A stretch of 38,168 bases of DNA, from the NCBI GenBank assembly GCA_009602725.1, contig WELB01000173.1, positions 255,799 through 293,966 on the forward strand, read 5' to 3'. The stretch is from Spirogloea muscicola (taxonomy: Eukaryota; Streptophyta; Zygnematophyceae; Spirogloeales; Spirogloeaceae). A program made the translations under genes and the position numbers. The notes beneath the pieces were generated by a model, which saw nothing but the letters and a program-made list of their open reading frames with translations, searched no databases and was not told where the DNA came from. This document shows, one piece after another, positions 1-12,329 of this stretch. Position 1 is the stretch's first letter; each line of letters begins with the position of its first letter.

Positions 1-165
1 CGCCGCCGTCGCCGCCGCCGTCGCCGTCGGCTGCGGCGGACGCCGTCGTCGGGCGGCGCGGCCTGGGGTTCCGGGACTCTGGACTCCCGCGGGCTTTTGC
101 TGGGGTTTAAGGACCTCCGCCGCGCGCCCGAGCGCGCCCTGGCCCTGGCCCTGCGCCGCCTTGCC

Positions 166-2347
166 ATGCGCGCCGCCGCCGCCCGACTGTCGAGTGCGCC
201 GCCGCCGCGCCGCCTGAGCAACGCCGCGGGAAAAGCCGAACCTCGGCGCTGCGACGCGGCGGCGGCGGCGGCGGCGGCGGCGTCCAGGATGGCATCCGCC
301 GCGCCGCCGCCGCTGTCGCTGAAGCGGCGGCTGCTGGCGGGGCGCAAGGCGTACGGCGTGTTCCTCAACACCGCGTCGCCCGTCGTCGCGGAGCTCCTGG
401 GCCTCGCCGGCTACGACCTCGTCGTCGTGGACTCCGAGCACGGCCCCGGCGGCACCATGGCCGCCCTGCAGCTGCTGCAGGTGGGGCTGAGTGACGGGGT
501 GTGTGGTGAGTGACGGAGGACCTTCATGGCCGAGTACAACGGCAAGCCTGCGTCGGCACGACGGCCCACTGCCGCGCCGGCAGGCCTTGGCAGGGACGGG
601 CGCCGCCGCGGTCGTCAGGGTCCCTGAGGGCAGCGCCGTGAACCTCAAGAAGGCGCTGGACATTGGGCCTGCCGGGGTGCGGCCTCCCTCCTTGCCCATC
701 TCCACGCTCTGCTAGGGGCGTTGGATGCTCCTAGCATCCCCGTGCACCCTTGCGGGTTCTCTTTACATAGGCAAACCTAAACCCCTGCACATTGGTGGTG
801 ATCAGAGGCTTCCCAACAAATCTTGCTGGAGGGCTTAATTTGTTTCCATTATTGGCGAGGTCTGATGTGGAGAGGCTCATGCAGCTCTTCAGAGAGCCCT
901 TAGCCTGACTTACCAAGCTCTTTGATGATTGAGCTCCCACGTCAACGACTGTCGTCCCTCAGGTGATGGTCCCCATGGTGAACAGTGTCGATGAGGCGCG
1001 AGCCGTTGTGGCCGGCTGCAGATACCCTCCCCGCGGCGTGCGAGGCTGTGCCTACCCGATCGTTCGTGCATCACAGGTAAGACGCTGCTTGTGAGCTGGC
1101 CTGGCTTTCCCTTTCCTCGTGAAAGGTCTAAGTCGTTCATCATCTGTAGACTCTCACTCTAGATTCTCGCAGATTCTCGTTGTTTATATCCAATAAAACT
1201 GAAGCTGCTCCTCTCCTTGTCTGGCAACCTTCTCCAGTACGGCTTCAATGAGGAGTACCTGGCAACGTGCGAGGACGACCTGCTCATCATGGCACAGGTT
1301 GTGATCTTAAGCTGTGCCTTGAGCGCTCGCCTATGTATTGTCCAAGTGTCGACTCTGTCGAATCTTCGTCCGCAGTGAGCCGCATAGCTGACATAGCAGC
1401 AGTGGACGGCATTGATTGCCTCTTTGTTGGACCCATGGATCTGGCCGCCAGGTGAGGTGGTCGCATGTAGTCTACATGTCCTGACTCCTGGCATTGCCAG
1501 AAATGCCCGTTTTGTTTCTCCATGTTCACATTGATCGCTCACAGCAATGAAACAGCAGATTACTGGGCAACTGTTGTTGGTAGGACTTGAAGCCTGACGT
1601 GCAATCATTACTACTAATCTCCATAAAGCAATTGGTCCAATAAACGAGGACTGCGCATCCAGCTGATCGATATCCTTGTACTTTTGCTTGGTACTTGCGG
1701 GCCGTCAAGGCACAACAAGCTGTTTAAGCTCATCTTGTGATGTCAAGGCACAACAAGCTGTTTAAGCTCATCTTGTGACTACATTTCCTTTTCCTTTTGC
1801 TGCCAGCATTGGGAGATTAACAGAGCCTGGCCACAGTGACGTCATGGAACTGATCCAGCAGACTGAGGCTGCAATTCTTGGCAGCAAGAAGCTTCTAGGA
1901 GGGTTCGTGCCACCTGGCAGGTCATTGACTGACCCTTACTAAAGTGCAGAAGAGTGTTGTGCCAGTGAGCTTCTTCCATCTGCAGCACTAGTACAGCTGA
2001 TATTGGACATTTGTGTGGTGAACCTTCTGCAAGTTCCCCCCTTTGCATAAGCGTTAACTCAGCCTCACTTGTTCATAGTCCACGTGAGTGACAAGAAACG
2101 ATTGGAAAAGCATTGCTCCTAATTCCTTCTTCTTGCTACAAGCATCTGTAGCTGCAAGTGGATACACCTTCTCACTGCTATTTGGTATTCTTGATGTGAT
2201 TGCAGAACTCCAGCTGAGATGTTTGATAAGGGTTACAGTGTGGTCGTGGGAAGTGCTGATGTTGCTTTGATTCGCCAAGCAGTTGTTACAGATGTCATGA
2301 AAGCTGAAATCCCCAAGGAGGGCATATCGTTCTGCCGAGACCCCTAA
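166..2347 (+). CDS. HpcH/HpaI-family aldolase (2-oxo-acid aldolase), 7 exons
   Basis: Family members are class II, metal-dependent aldolases that split or form 2-keto-3-deoxy or 4-hydroxy-2-oxo acids. Exon model: 166-480, 584-676, 963-1076, 1238-1297, about 1348-1451, 1807-1920 and 2206-2347 (stop TAA), totalling 942 nt or 313 residues, close to family size plus a leader. Visible family signatures are VDSEHGPGG (catalytic His region) in exon 1, VVRVPE in exon 2, VMVPMVNSVDEA and RYPPRG in exon 3, AAVDGID and GPMDLAAS (metal-binding Asp) across exons 5-6, and PAEMFDKGYSVVVGSAD in exon 7. The first in-frame ATG is 166; a second is at 289. The 41 residues between them are Arg/Ala/Ser-rich with few acidic residues, suggesting a plastid or mitochondrial transit peptide. 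Exon 5 lacks a clean acceptor: AG at 1345-1346 leaves one extra base. Family assignment is firm; the exact substrate is not known. Confidence 0.88.
256..282 (+). repeat. GCG trinucleotide run encoding polyalanine
   Basis: An uninterrupted GCG/GGC triplet run inside exon 1 of the aldolase gene encodes nine consecutive alanines between the likely leader and the second ATG. It is a probable length-polymorphic microsatellite. Confidence 0.8.
1704..1778 (+). repeat. 38-bp direct tandem duplication inside an intron
   Basis: The segment starting gtcaaggcacaacaagctg at 1704 is repeated head-to-tail from 1742, ending in catcttgtga both times. It lies in the intron between exons 5 and 6 of the aldolase gene and looks like a recent local duplication with no effect on coding. 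Confidence 0.9.
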
Positions 2348-3628
2348 GTATATCTGATAGAGGAGCGATACCTTTATCTCAAACGTGACCAATTGACTGC
2401 TGAAGGCTTGTTGGCACCTTGCCAATATCATTGATAATATAGCATTCCAATGGTGAAACTTTACTTACGTTGCAGCCAAGACCAAGCTTTCTATGGTGTG
2501 AAAGCTCCGGTTACTGGCTTGGGATCAAGATAGCCATAGAATGAACCTCAGAACAGGTGTACCGGAGGGCATACAAGAAACAAACACAGGAAGTTGTGCC
2601 GGCGCTTACAAGCAATAGAACTTTCCAACCAGTTGATGTGGTTGACCTTCACTGGCATTTCAGTAGAAGTGTAGTCAAAACTGAATTACAGCTCTCTTCG
2701 CAGTCAACAATTGTCTTAGCTGGCGGTTTGTCTTAGCTTTCTTGTTACAAGGAAGACATGCCTTCCTGCAACTCTTTCTGCAATCCTACTCTGGATGATG
2801 CTTATGCAGTGGTATTGTACCATTAATGGAGGCAGACATTAGTTGCTTTTCTCTGACAAAGCATCATTGACCATAACATGACTCTGGAGGTCCATGGAGG
2901 TAGCATGACTACATTGTGAATGACTACATTGTGAAGAGTCATGTCATGACGTACTTGTAACACATGGTAACTCTTTCCTGTAGAAGTAGCCAGACTACTT
3001 GTGAAGAGTTGCGCCATGTGACAAACTCAGATACTGGGGTCGAGATACTAGCTGTTAAAGCAATTTGATTTTGCTGCTAGATTCAGGCAGTAATTGCAAG
3101 GACATTGAAGAGTGACGAAAGAATGCTCACTACTTTTGATTGTTTGGAAGCCCTAGATAAGCCAACACTTCTCGCTAGTATTGCTCAAGTGACAGGTAGC
3201 TTACATGCAAGGGCCGAACTTTGAAAGCTTAGCCAATCAGAAAGGATGATGCTGCTGCCAGCATCCCACTTGCTGCTGCACACACTTGCTGCTGCACTTG
3301 CTGTAAATTTGCAGACAGCCATAGCAAGCGGTATCTTACTTGCGGGCAGTAAGTCGAATTTTTGCTTTCTAGTAAGCCCTACACAAGTAGGAAAAACCGA
3401 GCTGGCTGTGACTGCTTGACAAGTAGCTCAAGCACAGGGGCCTCTCAACTACAGCTGAGACATTGCAGATGATAGCTATGTTGCTGCTATAGAATCGTTT
3501 GCCTTTGCCATTAACTCCTGCCCGGCCAAAGCAAGGAGAGCTGTGCCATTGTTCGCCGACAATGCCTTACTTGGTAATAAATAAGCCTTAAATAAGCAGC
3601 AAGGCTGAGAGTGCTTTGATTGCTGCCA
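2348..3628. other. Intergenic / 3' flanks between convergent genes
   Basis: This stretch separates the 3' end of the aldolase gene (+) from the 3' end of the first monooxygenase gene (-), so it should hold both 3' UTRs. I see no coding signal. It contains minor local repeats, such as an imperfect doubling of gactacattgtgaa near 2910-2940 and cttgctgctgcac near 3270-3300. Confidence 0.6.
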
Positions 3629-6600
3629 TCAGCTCACAGACAAGGGCCTCTCGAGTACAGCTTGATTGCACTTTGAAATGTACTGCCTCTTTATACGCTC
3701 ATTATCAGCAGCAATTGCGTCAACTTCACCTTTGAGTATCTTATGCACCTCCTTATATGGCATGTTAGTTTCCCCACAAAGTGCGAAGATGGGCTTCGCA
3801 ATGAGGCTGGGCAGGTATTCGCACAACCTGGCGCGGAGGAGGGTCCAAATTTGTTGCCGGAACTGCACAAATGCATCCGAAAACAGTAAAGCCACCCTCA
3901 GAAGGTGAGTACATACTACGCATCAGATGATGCCACCAGTGTCACACATGAGGCACATAAGCTCTTAAGAAAAAGGATGATGCAGCTTAATCATTGCAAT
4001 TTGTATTGTAAAGGGAGGAGGCTTGTACATGACAAGCACGCATGAAGGACATGACATTAGGTCCACTGCATAGAGCCGAAGTCAAAAGAGCTGACTTGTG
4101 CAGGCACACCAGACTTGGGGTCAGTAAGCTCACCTGCAGATTGGAGTTCAGGGCTTGCGATCCACAAGACATATCGACCACAGCATGCCCTTCTGGCACC
4201 TGGGGTGCGTTGACATACAGGACGCTTAGCATCACAAGCAGGACACTATTGATCAATGTAGTCACATACCCGTTTGGCCTACCTTCAGCCTACATGGCCT
4301 ACCTTCTAGAGTGCCTGCTCAGAGGTATTTGCCACATTTGGCCATGCAAACACCTACATCAACATGCTGATCGCTCACCTGTAATGCAGAGTACCGCTCG
4401 AGGATGGCAGGCAGATTGGAAAGTACACCACCAGACTGCTCTACGAAGTCAGCTTCTGGCACAATGTCCTCAGGCACGCGCGTGGTTTCTGTCACGTGCT
4501 CACCAAGTAGCAGCCGAGCAAGTACCGAAGCATCCACAAAGGCAGAATTACAGCCCTGGCCTAGCGAAGGTGACGTGGCATGGGCAGCGTCGCCCATCAA
4601 GACAGCCCTTCCTTGCGTGTCATGGTATCGGCCACACTTGACCTGCATTCAGCCAGAAATCAACCTACATCAATGTGACTGCCACACACTCTCAAGGACC
4701 AAGCTAATGATTGGTGGACCAGACCATTGTAAACTACCGCGACGTTGCCATGCTCTGAGCTTCAATGTGGACCAAGCTCAGAATGTGCCTGCTAGATCTT
4801 CATCGGTCACTCTGTTTCTGTAACATTATGCAAGCTGAAATTCTACTTCGTGCGACCATATCGTGACCAGGATCTAGAGCCATGAGTTAATACTTGAGTG
4901 GTGATTCTTGGCGTTTGTTTGGCAAGTGTCCATGCAGCTTCCTCTGTAAGTTGTAAGTGAGGTACACGCTCATTTAACCACGCCTGAGCTTCTTTAGGTG
5001 ATTTGCTATTCAAAAACTCCAAAGGCGGCTCATGAGGAGACCACCCGCCAATGATACACAACTCGCGCCCTGGCAGGGGAATAGCAACAACACCGAAGCT
5101 TGCTCCTCTTGGAACCTGGTGAATCAGGAAGAAGATTCAGCTCAGCAGTCATTCCGGCGGTACAGTGAGCTCCTCAAGAATGTCTTTCGGGATTTTGAAC
5201 GCCATGACCTCCTTCATGACATATACATGCTACTACGTATATACATTGCCTTAGAGAAGCATGGCATGCACCATGCTTCCCACTTACCTAAGTAGAAAAT
5301 CAATGTGAACCATCATTCATGTGTGCTGTGCATTGTCCATCTTCATCTACACAAGGTCCTCATTTGCATGTTGGGCCCTCTGCTGACAGGTAGCTTACCC
5401 TGGCAACAAAGTGCACAGTGCTTGAATCCATTCCAGGAGGCGTTTTCACATGTGTGACCAACCAACGCCTAAAATACTCCGACATCTCGACATGAAAATT
5501 ACGTGTTTGCTGGATAAAACTCAGCCGCACCACAGATCGGACCCCGTCTGCTCCTACCTGAATGGCAAGCAGCAGAGAAGGTATAGTCTAGACAATGTCA
5601 GCACGTTATGTTGTCCCAGTCTAGTCCCACTCTAGTCTCGTCAGCTCAAAGAGATGGACTCAGCAGCCCCAGGAGGGCAGACGAACTCCTCCATATAGCT
5701 GGGCAGAATGCCATGCTGCCAAAGGAGTGAAGCTATCTGATGTAACAAGCCAATACCAAGACTTCGATACCTTTATAAGACAAAGAAAGGCAGGGTTGAT
5801 GGCGCCTACCAGTAAGTCATAAGGAACAGTTACATCCTTGGTCTCTGATGCTGCTAGAGCTGTTGTACCATCAACAGTGCTGCCCTTCACACGTATATCC
5901 GCAAGGTCATCATATCCCAAGGCGAACGTGATAGTGTGATTGGACAAATCCACTGCTTTGCCCATAGCATTGTGCGTAATCTTTACCATGCCAGAACTTC
6001 CATGCTTGTCTAGCAGGTCCTCAAGCATAGCTCTGCAGAGCCACTGCCTGTCAACCATGCATGGTGGCATCTGGTTGGAACAAGGGCAGTAGTGGCAGCT
6101 TCAGTTGCCAATCCATAAGTACAATACTTTTGTACTCGCCATTAGAGGCAATAAGGGAGGTCTGAGTCCCGCAGCTCGTTGTCACTGGAGGAGGACAATC
6201 TGTATACCACTTACCCAGCCCTTTCTCTTGCGAAGAACTCTCATGACACCTCCGATGACTGATGTTATGTGCTCCACTTGGACGCCACATCCCTTCACCT
6301 GCACGTGACGGGAGTGCCATTTTGCGGCTCAGATATGCAAGTGATGGACGTGTCAGAAAGTGTGAGGCGCGTAAACAAGTGTCATCATCGGGACCTGAGT
6401 CTCTGTCGCACCTTCTCCAGCAGGCCTGGTATTTGCGCCACACTGGCAAGCCCTCTCTTGTTGAGGCCCATCGAATACCTGTGATGCAATTGCAGGGGTC
6501 ACACTTCAGTTACCATCATGACACTAGCTTTGCTACTTCTCCTAGACCGAGCAGGCACGCTGCGGGTGTTCTGGCAGAGCAAGATGAGGGAAGCCCCAAG

Positions 6601-6985
6601 TCCAGGAGCCCAACATTGGGGTTCAGCTGCGACCGCCACTGAAAGGGCAGAGGCTCCATCAGTCATTGGCAGGGAGCTCGACACTGCGGAGACCTCTGAG
6701 GTCAGGTCTGTCCGTAGGCCGCGATGCGCGAGTAGGCAATGTGAGTCCTGCGACGGGATCGGGAGCATTGCAGCTGGTGGGGTCGATGCAAGCAGAAATT
6801 ATAAGCTGGGGGGTGCACCTGCGCCCAGAGGTGGCGTCGAGCTCCTCGGGCCGGCGCGGGTCGTGGCCGCGCTCGAACATGGAGACGCGGAAGCGGCCGC
6901 CGCCAAAGTGGAGGAGGTAGTGCGCGAGCAGCAGGCCCGCGGGGCCCGCACCTGCCACCACGACGTGCAGCGGCTCGCCCTCCAT
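3629..6985 (-). CDS. FAD-dependent class A monooxygenase, kynurenine 3-monooxygenase-like (paralog A), 9 exons
   Basis: Predicted single-component flavoprotein hydroxylase using FAD and NAD(P)H on an aromatic-type substrate. Exons (minus order): 6985-6819, 6478-6412, 6298-6215, 6070-5810, 5557-5399, 5115-4894, 4642-4379, 4199-4134, 3862-3629, giving about 507 residues. Exon 1 carries the dinucleotide-binding motif VVVAGAGPAGLLLAHYLL, exons 4-5 join as DLLVGADGVRSVVR (DG motif), and exon 7 has GDAAHATSPSLGQGCN (second FAD motif). All three class A fingerprints are therefore present in the right order. The ATG at 6985 starts MEGEPLHVV directly before the Rossmann strand; no in-frame upstream ATG is visible. 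Exon 1 to 2 splices in phase 2 and all others in phase 0. The last exon acceptor was placed by alignment to paralog B. Substrate is unproven; C-terminal membrane helices typical of animal KMO are not obvious. Confidence 0.87.
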
Positions 6986-7254
6986 CGCAGGCAGCGGCGG
7001 CAGCTGTGAGCCCGCTCCCGGCCGTGCGCGAGGCAGCGGAGCGCGGGGACGGCCGGCGGGCAGTGGTAATGGCTCGCCGGCGGCGGCGCGGCTGGGAGGG
7101 GCGGCAATGTGGAGGCACGCAGCTGCAGGCGGCTGAGTGACGAGGGGACAAGTGGCAAGGCGTCGCAAGTTCGCGGTCAAAGAACGTCGAGTGTGGAGGA
7201 AGGGGCCCCCAGCATGCGTCGCGACGAGTCCACGGCCGTCCCTCCGTCGGCGCC
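6986..7254 (-). promoter_or_regulatory. GC-rich upstream region of monooxygenase A
   Basis: The DNA immediately upstream of the paralog A start codon continues the very GC-rich character of exon 1. This resembles the starts of the other genes here, so it probably holds the 5' UTR and core promoter. No TATA box or other specific element could be assigned. Confidence 0.4.
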
Positions 7255-8045
7255 GGGAACAGGGTGCAGCCCTTCCCGGTGGCTCGGTGCCTGTGGGTCT
7301 TGTGTCCTGCTATCGGATGCGTTTGTCTGTGTGCCTACAGCGGTCCCAGGCGATTGCTTTGCATCGCCGGGCTGGTCGCGCCCTTGCAGCAGCCTCTGGT
7401 CTGCGCAGCGGGGTTGCTCTTCCTCCCCTCAGCTCATCTGACTTCCTACTGCTGACACGGGGGTATTGAGGGCGCCCTGTCTGCCTAGCCTTCGGCTCCG
7501 TCATGAACACACTTATGCATCTGAGTGGCATTTTACAGCCGATTCTCTGATATCAGCAGCCGCATTTTTTCGTCGGCTGCTCTGGCCAGGGGACCCACTT
7601 CCAGGAGCCTAGCATCTCTGGTCTGGGGCTGCTTAGCAGGGGTTGATTCGGAGCTGCTATGCTTCTTTGTGTGCTTGTTTTTCTTAGGGCTTCCCCTGGC
7701 CCCCTTCTCATACTTTTGCTCATTCTTTTTTGGGCTGGCTTTTCCAGCCCATCAGTGGGCGAGAGCACCTTCTTCCCAAAGCCTGCCTGGCCGTCTCTGC
7801 GCAGCCAACCTGCTGCTCCCGCTGGCGTTCCCGACTACCCGCCACGGGGCCCTCTCTTTTCTTCTTCTGGTCGGCGCTCGCTGCTTTGCCGCCGGAGTGC
7901 CCCGCACGCGCGGTCACCCGCCCGCGTTGCACGCTCCTTTCCAAATTCAGCACCAGCCTTTGCCTGAACAATATTTGGATTGGATCTGGCCACCGCTTTC
8001 ATTTCGTACGCACCGGCGCCTTCTCTCCCAAGCTGGCCGCTAGTT
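7255..8045 (+). mobile_element. Retrotransposon remnants: C-terminal tail, rearranged internal pieces and 3' end
   Basis: At 7260-7469 a reading frame encodes a tail with RMRLSVCLQRSQAIALH and ends LLLTRGY-stop. The same tail closes the large retrotransposon ORF on the other strand at 17309. It is followed by an inverted copy of a separate repeat (about 7443-7570), a hairpin unit (ttttttgggctggcttttcc at about 7725), and at about 7960-8035 a block resembling the element 3' end (gcctgaacaatatttgg, ggcgccttctctc). The order does not match an intact element, so this is a nested or rearranged pile-up. Long ORFs here are by-products of the repeats. Confidence 0.65.
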
Positions 8046-9046
8046 GCTGCTAATGGCGGCCAATGCCCTTAACCATCGTGATGAGCGCGCCCTGAGCCGC
8101 CCCGCACTCGAAGGCGGCGGGGTCGAGCTTGGCGCGGTCGGGGCACGCGCGCTCCCTGGGCCCACGGCGCCGTCCCGCCTTTCAATGCTCGTTCCAACAA
8201 CGCATCCGTGCTCTCCGATTGAGCTTAGACAATTCATCTCTTTCTTGACGCTGGGTACTTTAGTAACAGAATATCTAACATCTGCCTTGGACGGGATAGA
8301 GGACCGATTATGCAGATATCAAATGGCTAAGTCACTGTCCTCACAGACGAGTCAGCCATGCTAGCCACCCCGCAACCAGGGTCTTGCTAAGTTTATGAAA
8401 TAGTAGAAGCCTTCCAATCTCCATGCTTTGTTGGTATGATTGACCTACTCGTATGCAGGCAATGAAGGTCATGAAGTCAGCAGTACAATATGCTGGAGCA
8501 AATGTGCCTCTAGATAAGATCAGGCTATGGTCGCCTCTTTACAAGCGTTCCATTCTAACATTCCTGCCTACTTGCTGCACTTCTTTTGCCTGCACGGAAC
8601 GGCCACACGGGCAACCCTGTGCAGACCTCGCTCTTTTGCTTGTTGGCTGAAAGTAATGCAAGGACAATACGACCATCGGCACCTTCAATTGTAACTGTCA
8701 ATCACAATCGACTCTTTGCTTTTCGAAGCAGGTGAACATTGTCAAGCGAGCTGTCTGCAACCCAGCAACTTGCGGAAACCTTATCCCAGCAACATTCACA
8801 AAGCAACAGCCTTTTTTATCTTCAGCAATGCAACTACAAGCAGATACAGACGTGGGAACAATGTCACTTGAAAAAACAATCGTCAGAAGGCAGGCGGAAT
8901 TCATCAGTGTCAGCTTGTACAGACATGGTAATAGTTTGCAAACTGATTGCAGCAGGTTATCTTGCTCCTCTATACATGTCTTGAAAAGATCCACCCCATC
9001 CTATTAATCTACTGACAAGTCAATTAACAACAGGGGCATTTTGTGA
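8046..9046. other. Intergenic, 3' flank of monooxygenase B
   Basis: No gene is supported. The region lies downstream of paralog B (-) and should include its 3' UTR. Short open frames on both strands lack recognisable motifs. Confidence 0.5.
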
Positions 9047-12000
9047 TTACTGATCAGGCTTGAAGATTGGCCGAATCAAGCATGCCTCAAACTGCTCCGC
9101 CAGGAACTTCGCTCTGATACGATTATTGGAGGCGCCAATCTTGTCTACTTCGCTTTTGTACATCTCGTAGATCTTGCTGTATGGCGTCAAGGTTGAGCCG
9201 CAAAGGTCAAAGAGCGGGCGCGTTAATGCCCATGGCAGGTATCTGTAAAGTATGCTCCGCGCCAACGTTATCAACTGTTGCTGCATCTGCTTTGGCAAAC
9301 GAACATAATCAGCTCTACGGTAGTCCAGCTTGGTGTTCGTCCTTGGCTTCCAGCATAACATACCTGAGATACCTCTGCACCTGGTGGTCCCCCTTCATGT
9401 GCGCGTCTTGTGTATTGAGATGTTCTGATTGCTGACAACACCCTATGAAACAAGTGGCTAGGATCCGTGCTTCGTTATTGACAAGCAGCTGGCAGCTGCG
9501 TCATCCTGTGTGACCTCACAATGAAGACAAACTGGACTCTGCATTACCTGCAAACTCTTGTCCAAGGCTGCACCGCTCCATGACATGTCAACCACGGCGT
9601 GACCTTCTTTCACCTAAATCACAGCAGAGACATACGCATTGCAATTAAGCTTTGTGCTTGGCAGGACTGAATATGCTACAACTTGCTCTACATGATCTGC
9701 TAGAAGCCGCCCTGCTCGTGACTGCAATCTCTTCCTCGTTCAAACGACTAAAGCTGACCTGAAGAGCAGAGTAGCGTTCCAAAAGTTTGGGCAGGGCAGC
9801 CAGTGTTTCAGACGGCTCCCAGGCTGCTGGAGTTGGATCTTCTGCTTGAGGTACTCGGTTAGTTTCGTCAACATCCTTCCCAGTCAGCATCCTCGCTAAG
9901 ACCACAGCATCCACGAGGGACGAATTGCAGCCCTGGCCTATGGCTGGGGACGTTGCATGGGCAGCATCGCCTATAAGCACTGCCTGCCCAGGTGTGGCAT
10001 GGTAGCGACCACATTTGACCTGCAAAGAATTTGCATTGACTTGCTCACCAGATACTCGTTGCAAGGAGGTGCATTGACAGGGTAACATTGCATGCGCGGT
10101 ATAAAGGTGAAAGTAAAAGGACCTGCATTGTGGTCTTCTTGGTTTGTGTAACAACACTCCAAGCTGCCTGTTTCCCCATTTTCAGGTAAGGGATTCTCTC
10201 GTCAAACCAGTCTTTGGCCTCTTCTGGTGACTTCAATGTCAGCAGGTTCATAGGGGGATCGTTTGAGGCCCATCCAATGAGGAAGCACATATCACCAGTT
10301 GGTAAGGGCAGACCCATGGCGCCTGAATTTGCTGCCCGTGGTACCTAAACACGTTGCAGATGAGCACTGAGCATTCGTGGATGAAACATTGTCCCTAAAA
10401 GTCTGACCATAAGCAAGCAGACTAAGCAAATGGACTCCAAGCGGGAACATTGAGCAGCACTTTACAGGAGAAGCCTTTGTCATTCTCAGCCACCTTGCCC
10501 ATAAACACCAGAGGGGGAAAATCATACCTTCGGAAAGACATGCAACATGCCTAATGGAAAGCCTTCTGGAGCAGGTATTCTGACAACACTCCAATCATTG
10601 AAAATGTCTCGCATCTCTACTGCAAAGTTCCGGCTCTGCTGGATGAATGCAAGCCTCACTACTGAGCGAACACCATCAGCTCCGACCTATATACAGGAGG
10701 GAGGGCAGATGGAGTCCAGACCAAGGTCGCATCATACAGTTGCACAAGCGTAGACATATTATGCACACTATCCTTTTAAGTGTACGAAAGCAGGATTTGA
10801 AACTCCAGAGCGAATACGTCAGAGCAGCTACCATATCCACTTGTGGAGCTGCAAAGTGTCTGTCTGTCTCTGTCTGTCACTCCGTAGACTTGCTTTACTG
10901 TCAGGCTGGTCTTACCAGTAAATCATAATGAATAACCTCTCCAGAAGCAGAAGGTGTAGTACAGCTGCTATCACGCACTGTTCCATCTTTCGCTTCCATG
11001 CTTGCCCCCTCCGCCTGAGCGCCGGTTGATGAGAAAGAGATGGTCTGTTCTGCCAAGTTGATACTCGTGCAGGTTGACTCATACCGAATAGTGAACAACT
11101 CAGAGTCCGTAAATCTGGCGAGAAGTTCTTCAAGGAGGGCCTTGCAAAGAGTATCCCTGTCCACCATCAGGGAAGGTGTGGTCTGGCACCAAAGGATTGG
11201 AACCGTACTCAGATAGATATATTCATCCTTGCGACAGGTGCACTAGTGCCTGACTTTCAAAAGCAGACCGTGAGAGGGAACGCGACTACAACCCCGTGTA
11301 TGGTGGCTGTGGAATTTCAGATGCACAAGATGCCTCTGAGGTCCAGACAGCTCCGCCTGCTCTGGTCGCCGAGGAGGAGAACTTTAGCAAAAGAGGGCTA
11401 CAGTGCATCCTGACGATATGGTGACGAGGCAATGATAATTTACCTGCCTCGCATCAGGCGAGATGGTCACTGGCTTGCCCCCGATGAAGATGGCGGCTCC
11501 ATGCTCTGCCAACACTGCATTCTCCTTCACCTGCTGACGTCCACACTCAATTGAGATCAAGACAACGCATGCACACCGCGATCATGCACAAAAATGACTG
11601 TTGCAAGCCGTTATGTGCCTTGGTCAACGATGCAAATCTGCCAGCTTCAAGCAATCCAAGCGCACATAGCTTCTCAGAAGGGCCCGAATCTTAACCTTCT
11701 CAAAAAGCCCTGGGATTGTCTTGAGGCAGAGCTGGCCTCGCAGGTTGATGCCCATGGAGTACCTGTCAGTTGCTGCGCTGTTGAATTCGGATGTCCAAGG
11801 GATAGATAGCAACTCGATCACCACGACCAATGTGCGCAGGCCGTCGGCCAGCCCGCAGCGGCCTCCTCAAGTCTCAGTAGCCGCCTGCTGCGACGGGTCC
11901 CGTGAAGCCGATAGTGCAGCATCCGCACCTCTTGTCGTAGCCAGGCCGCTCGGCGGCGGGCGACGTAAAGTCGGGGCCCTTCTCGAAGAGCTGAACGTGG

Positions 12001-12104
12001 AAGCGGCCAGCGCCGTGCCGCAGGAGGTAGTGCGCGAAGAGCAGGCCCGACGGGCCCGCGCCGACGACTACGACGCGCACGGGCTGCCGCACCGCGGGCG
12101 CCAT
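9047..12104 (-). CDS. FAD-dependent class A monooxygenase, kynurenine 3-monooxygenase-like (paralog B), 9 exons
   Basis: Tandem paralog of the gene at 3629-6985 with the same predicted activity class. Exons (minus order): 12104-11929, 11762-11696, 11530-11444, 11182-10916, 10686-10528, 10344-10123, 10019-9759, 9613-9548, 9286-9047, about 514 residues. Motifs are VVVVGAGPSGLLFAHYLL (FAD Rossmann), RYSMGINLRG across the first splice, LLVGADGVRSVVR (DG motif) and GDAAHATSPAIGQGCN (second FAD motif). Exons 2, 5, 6 and 8 have exactly the same lengths as in paralog A (67, 159, 222 and 66 nt); exons 3, 4 and 7 differ only by multiples of three. The start MAPAVRQPVRVVVVG is the only ATG close to the Rossmann strand. 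The two copies differ enough in sequence that the duplication is not recent. Substrate is unknown. Confidence 0.87.
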
Positions 12105-12329
12105 GGCTGCCGTGGTTGCGGCCGGCGTGCGGGGCGGCCTGCAGAAGCAAGTGCGAGCGAGGCATTGAGGTCATTGTTCGGCCGATGGTGAAAGGCGGAT
12201 GCGAAACGGCCAAACGACCCGGGGCCCCACCGAGCGACGGGCCCCCGACACCGGGCGCTTGCGGCGGCCAGGGGCCCACGGGGGCAGCGTTAGCGTCGTT
12301 CGTCATCGCTAGTCAGCATTGTGTGCCGC
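12105..12329 (-). promoter_or_regulatory. GC-rich upstream region of monooxygenase B
   Basis: Strongly GC-rich DNA directly upstream of the paralog B start codon, likely carrying its 5' UTR and promoter. No individual element is identifiable by eye. Confidence 0.35.

Noticed and set aside
7525-8043. 172-codon plus-strand frame rich in Phe and Leu, resembling a membrane protein
   Set aside because: It is made of retrotransposon and hairpin-repeat pieces, including the gggctggc hairpin and the element 3' end; the hydrophobicity comes from T-rich repeat DNA.
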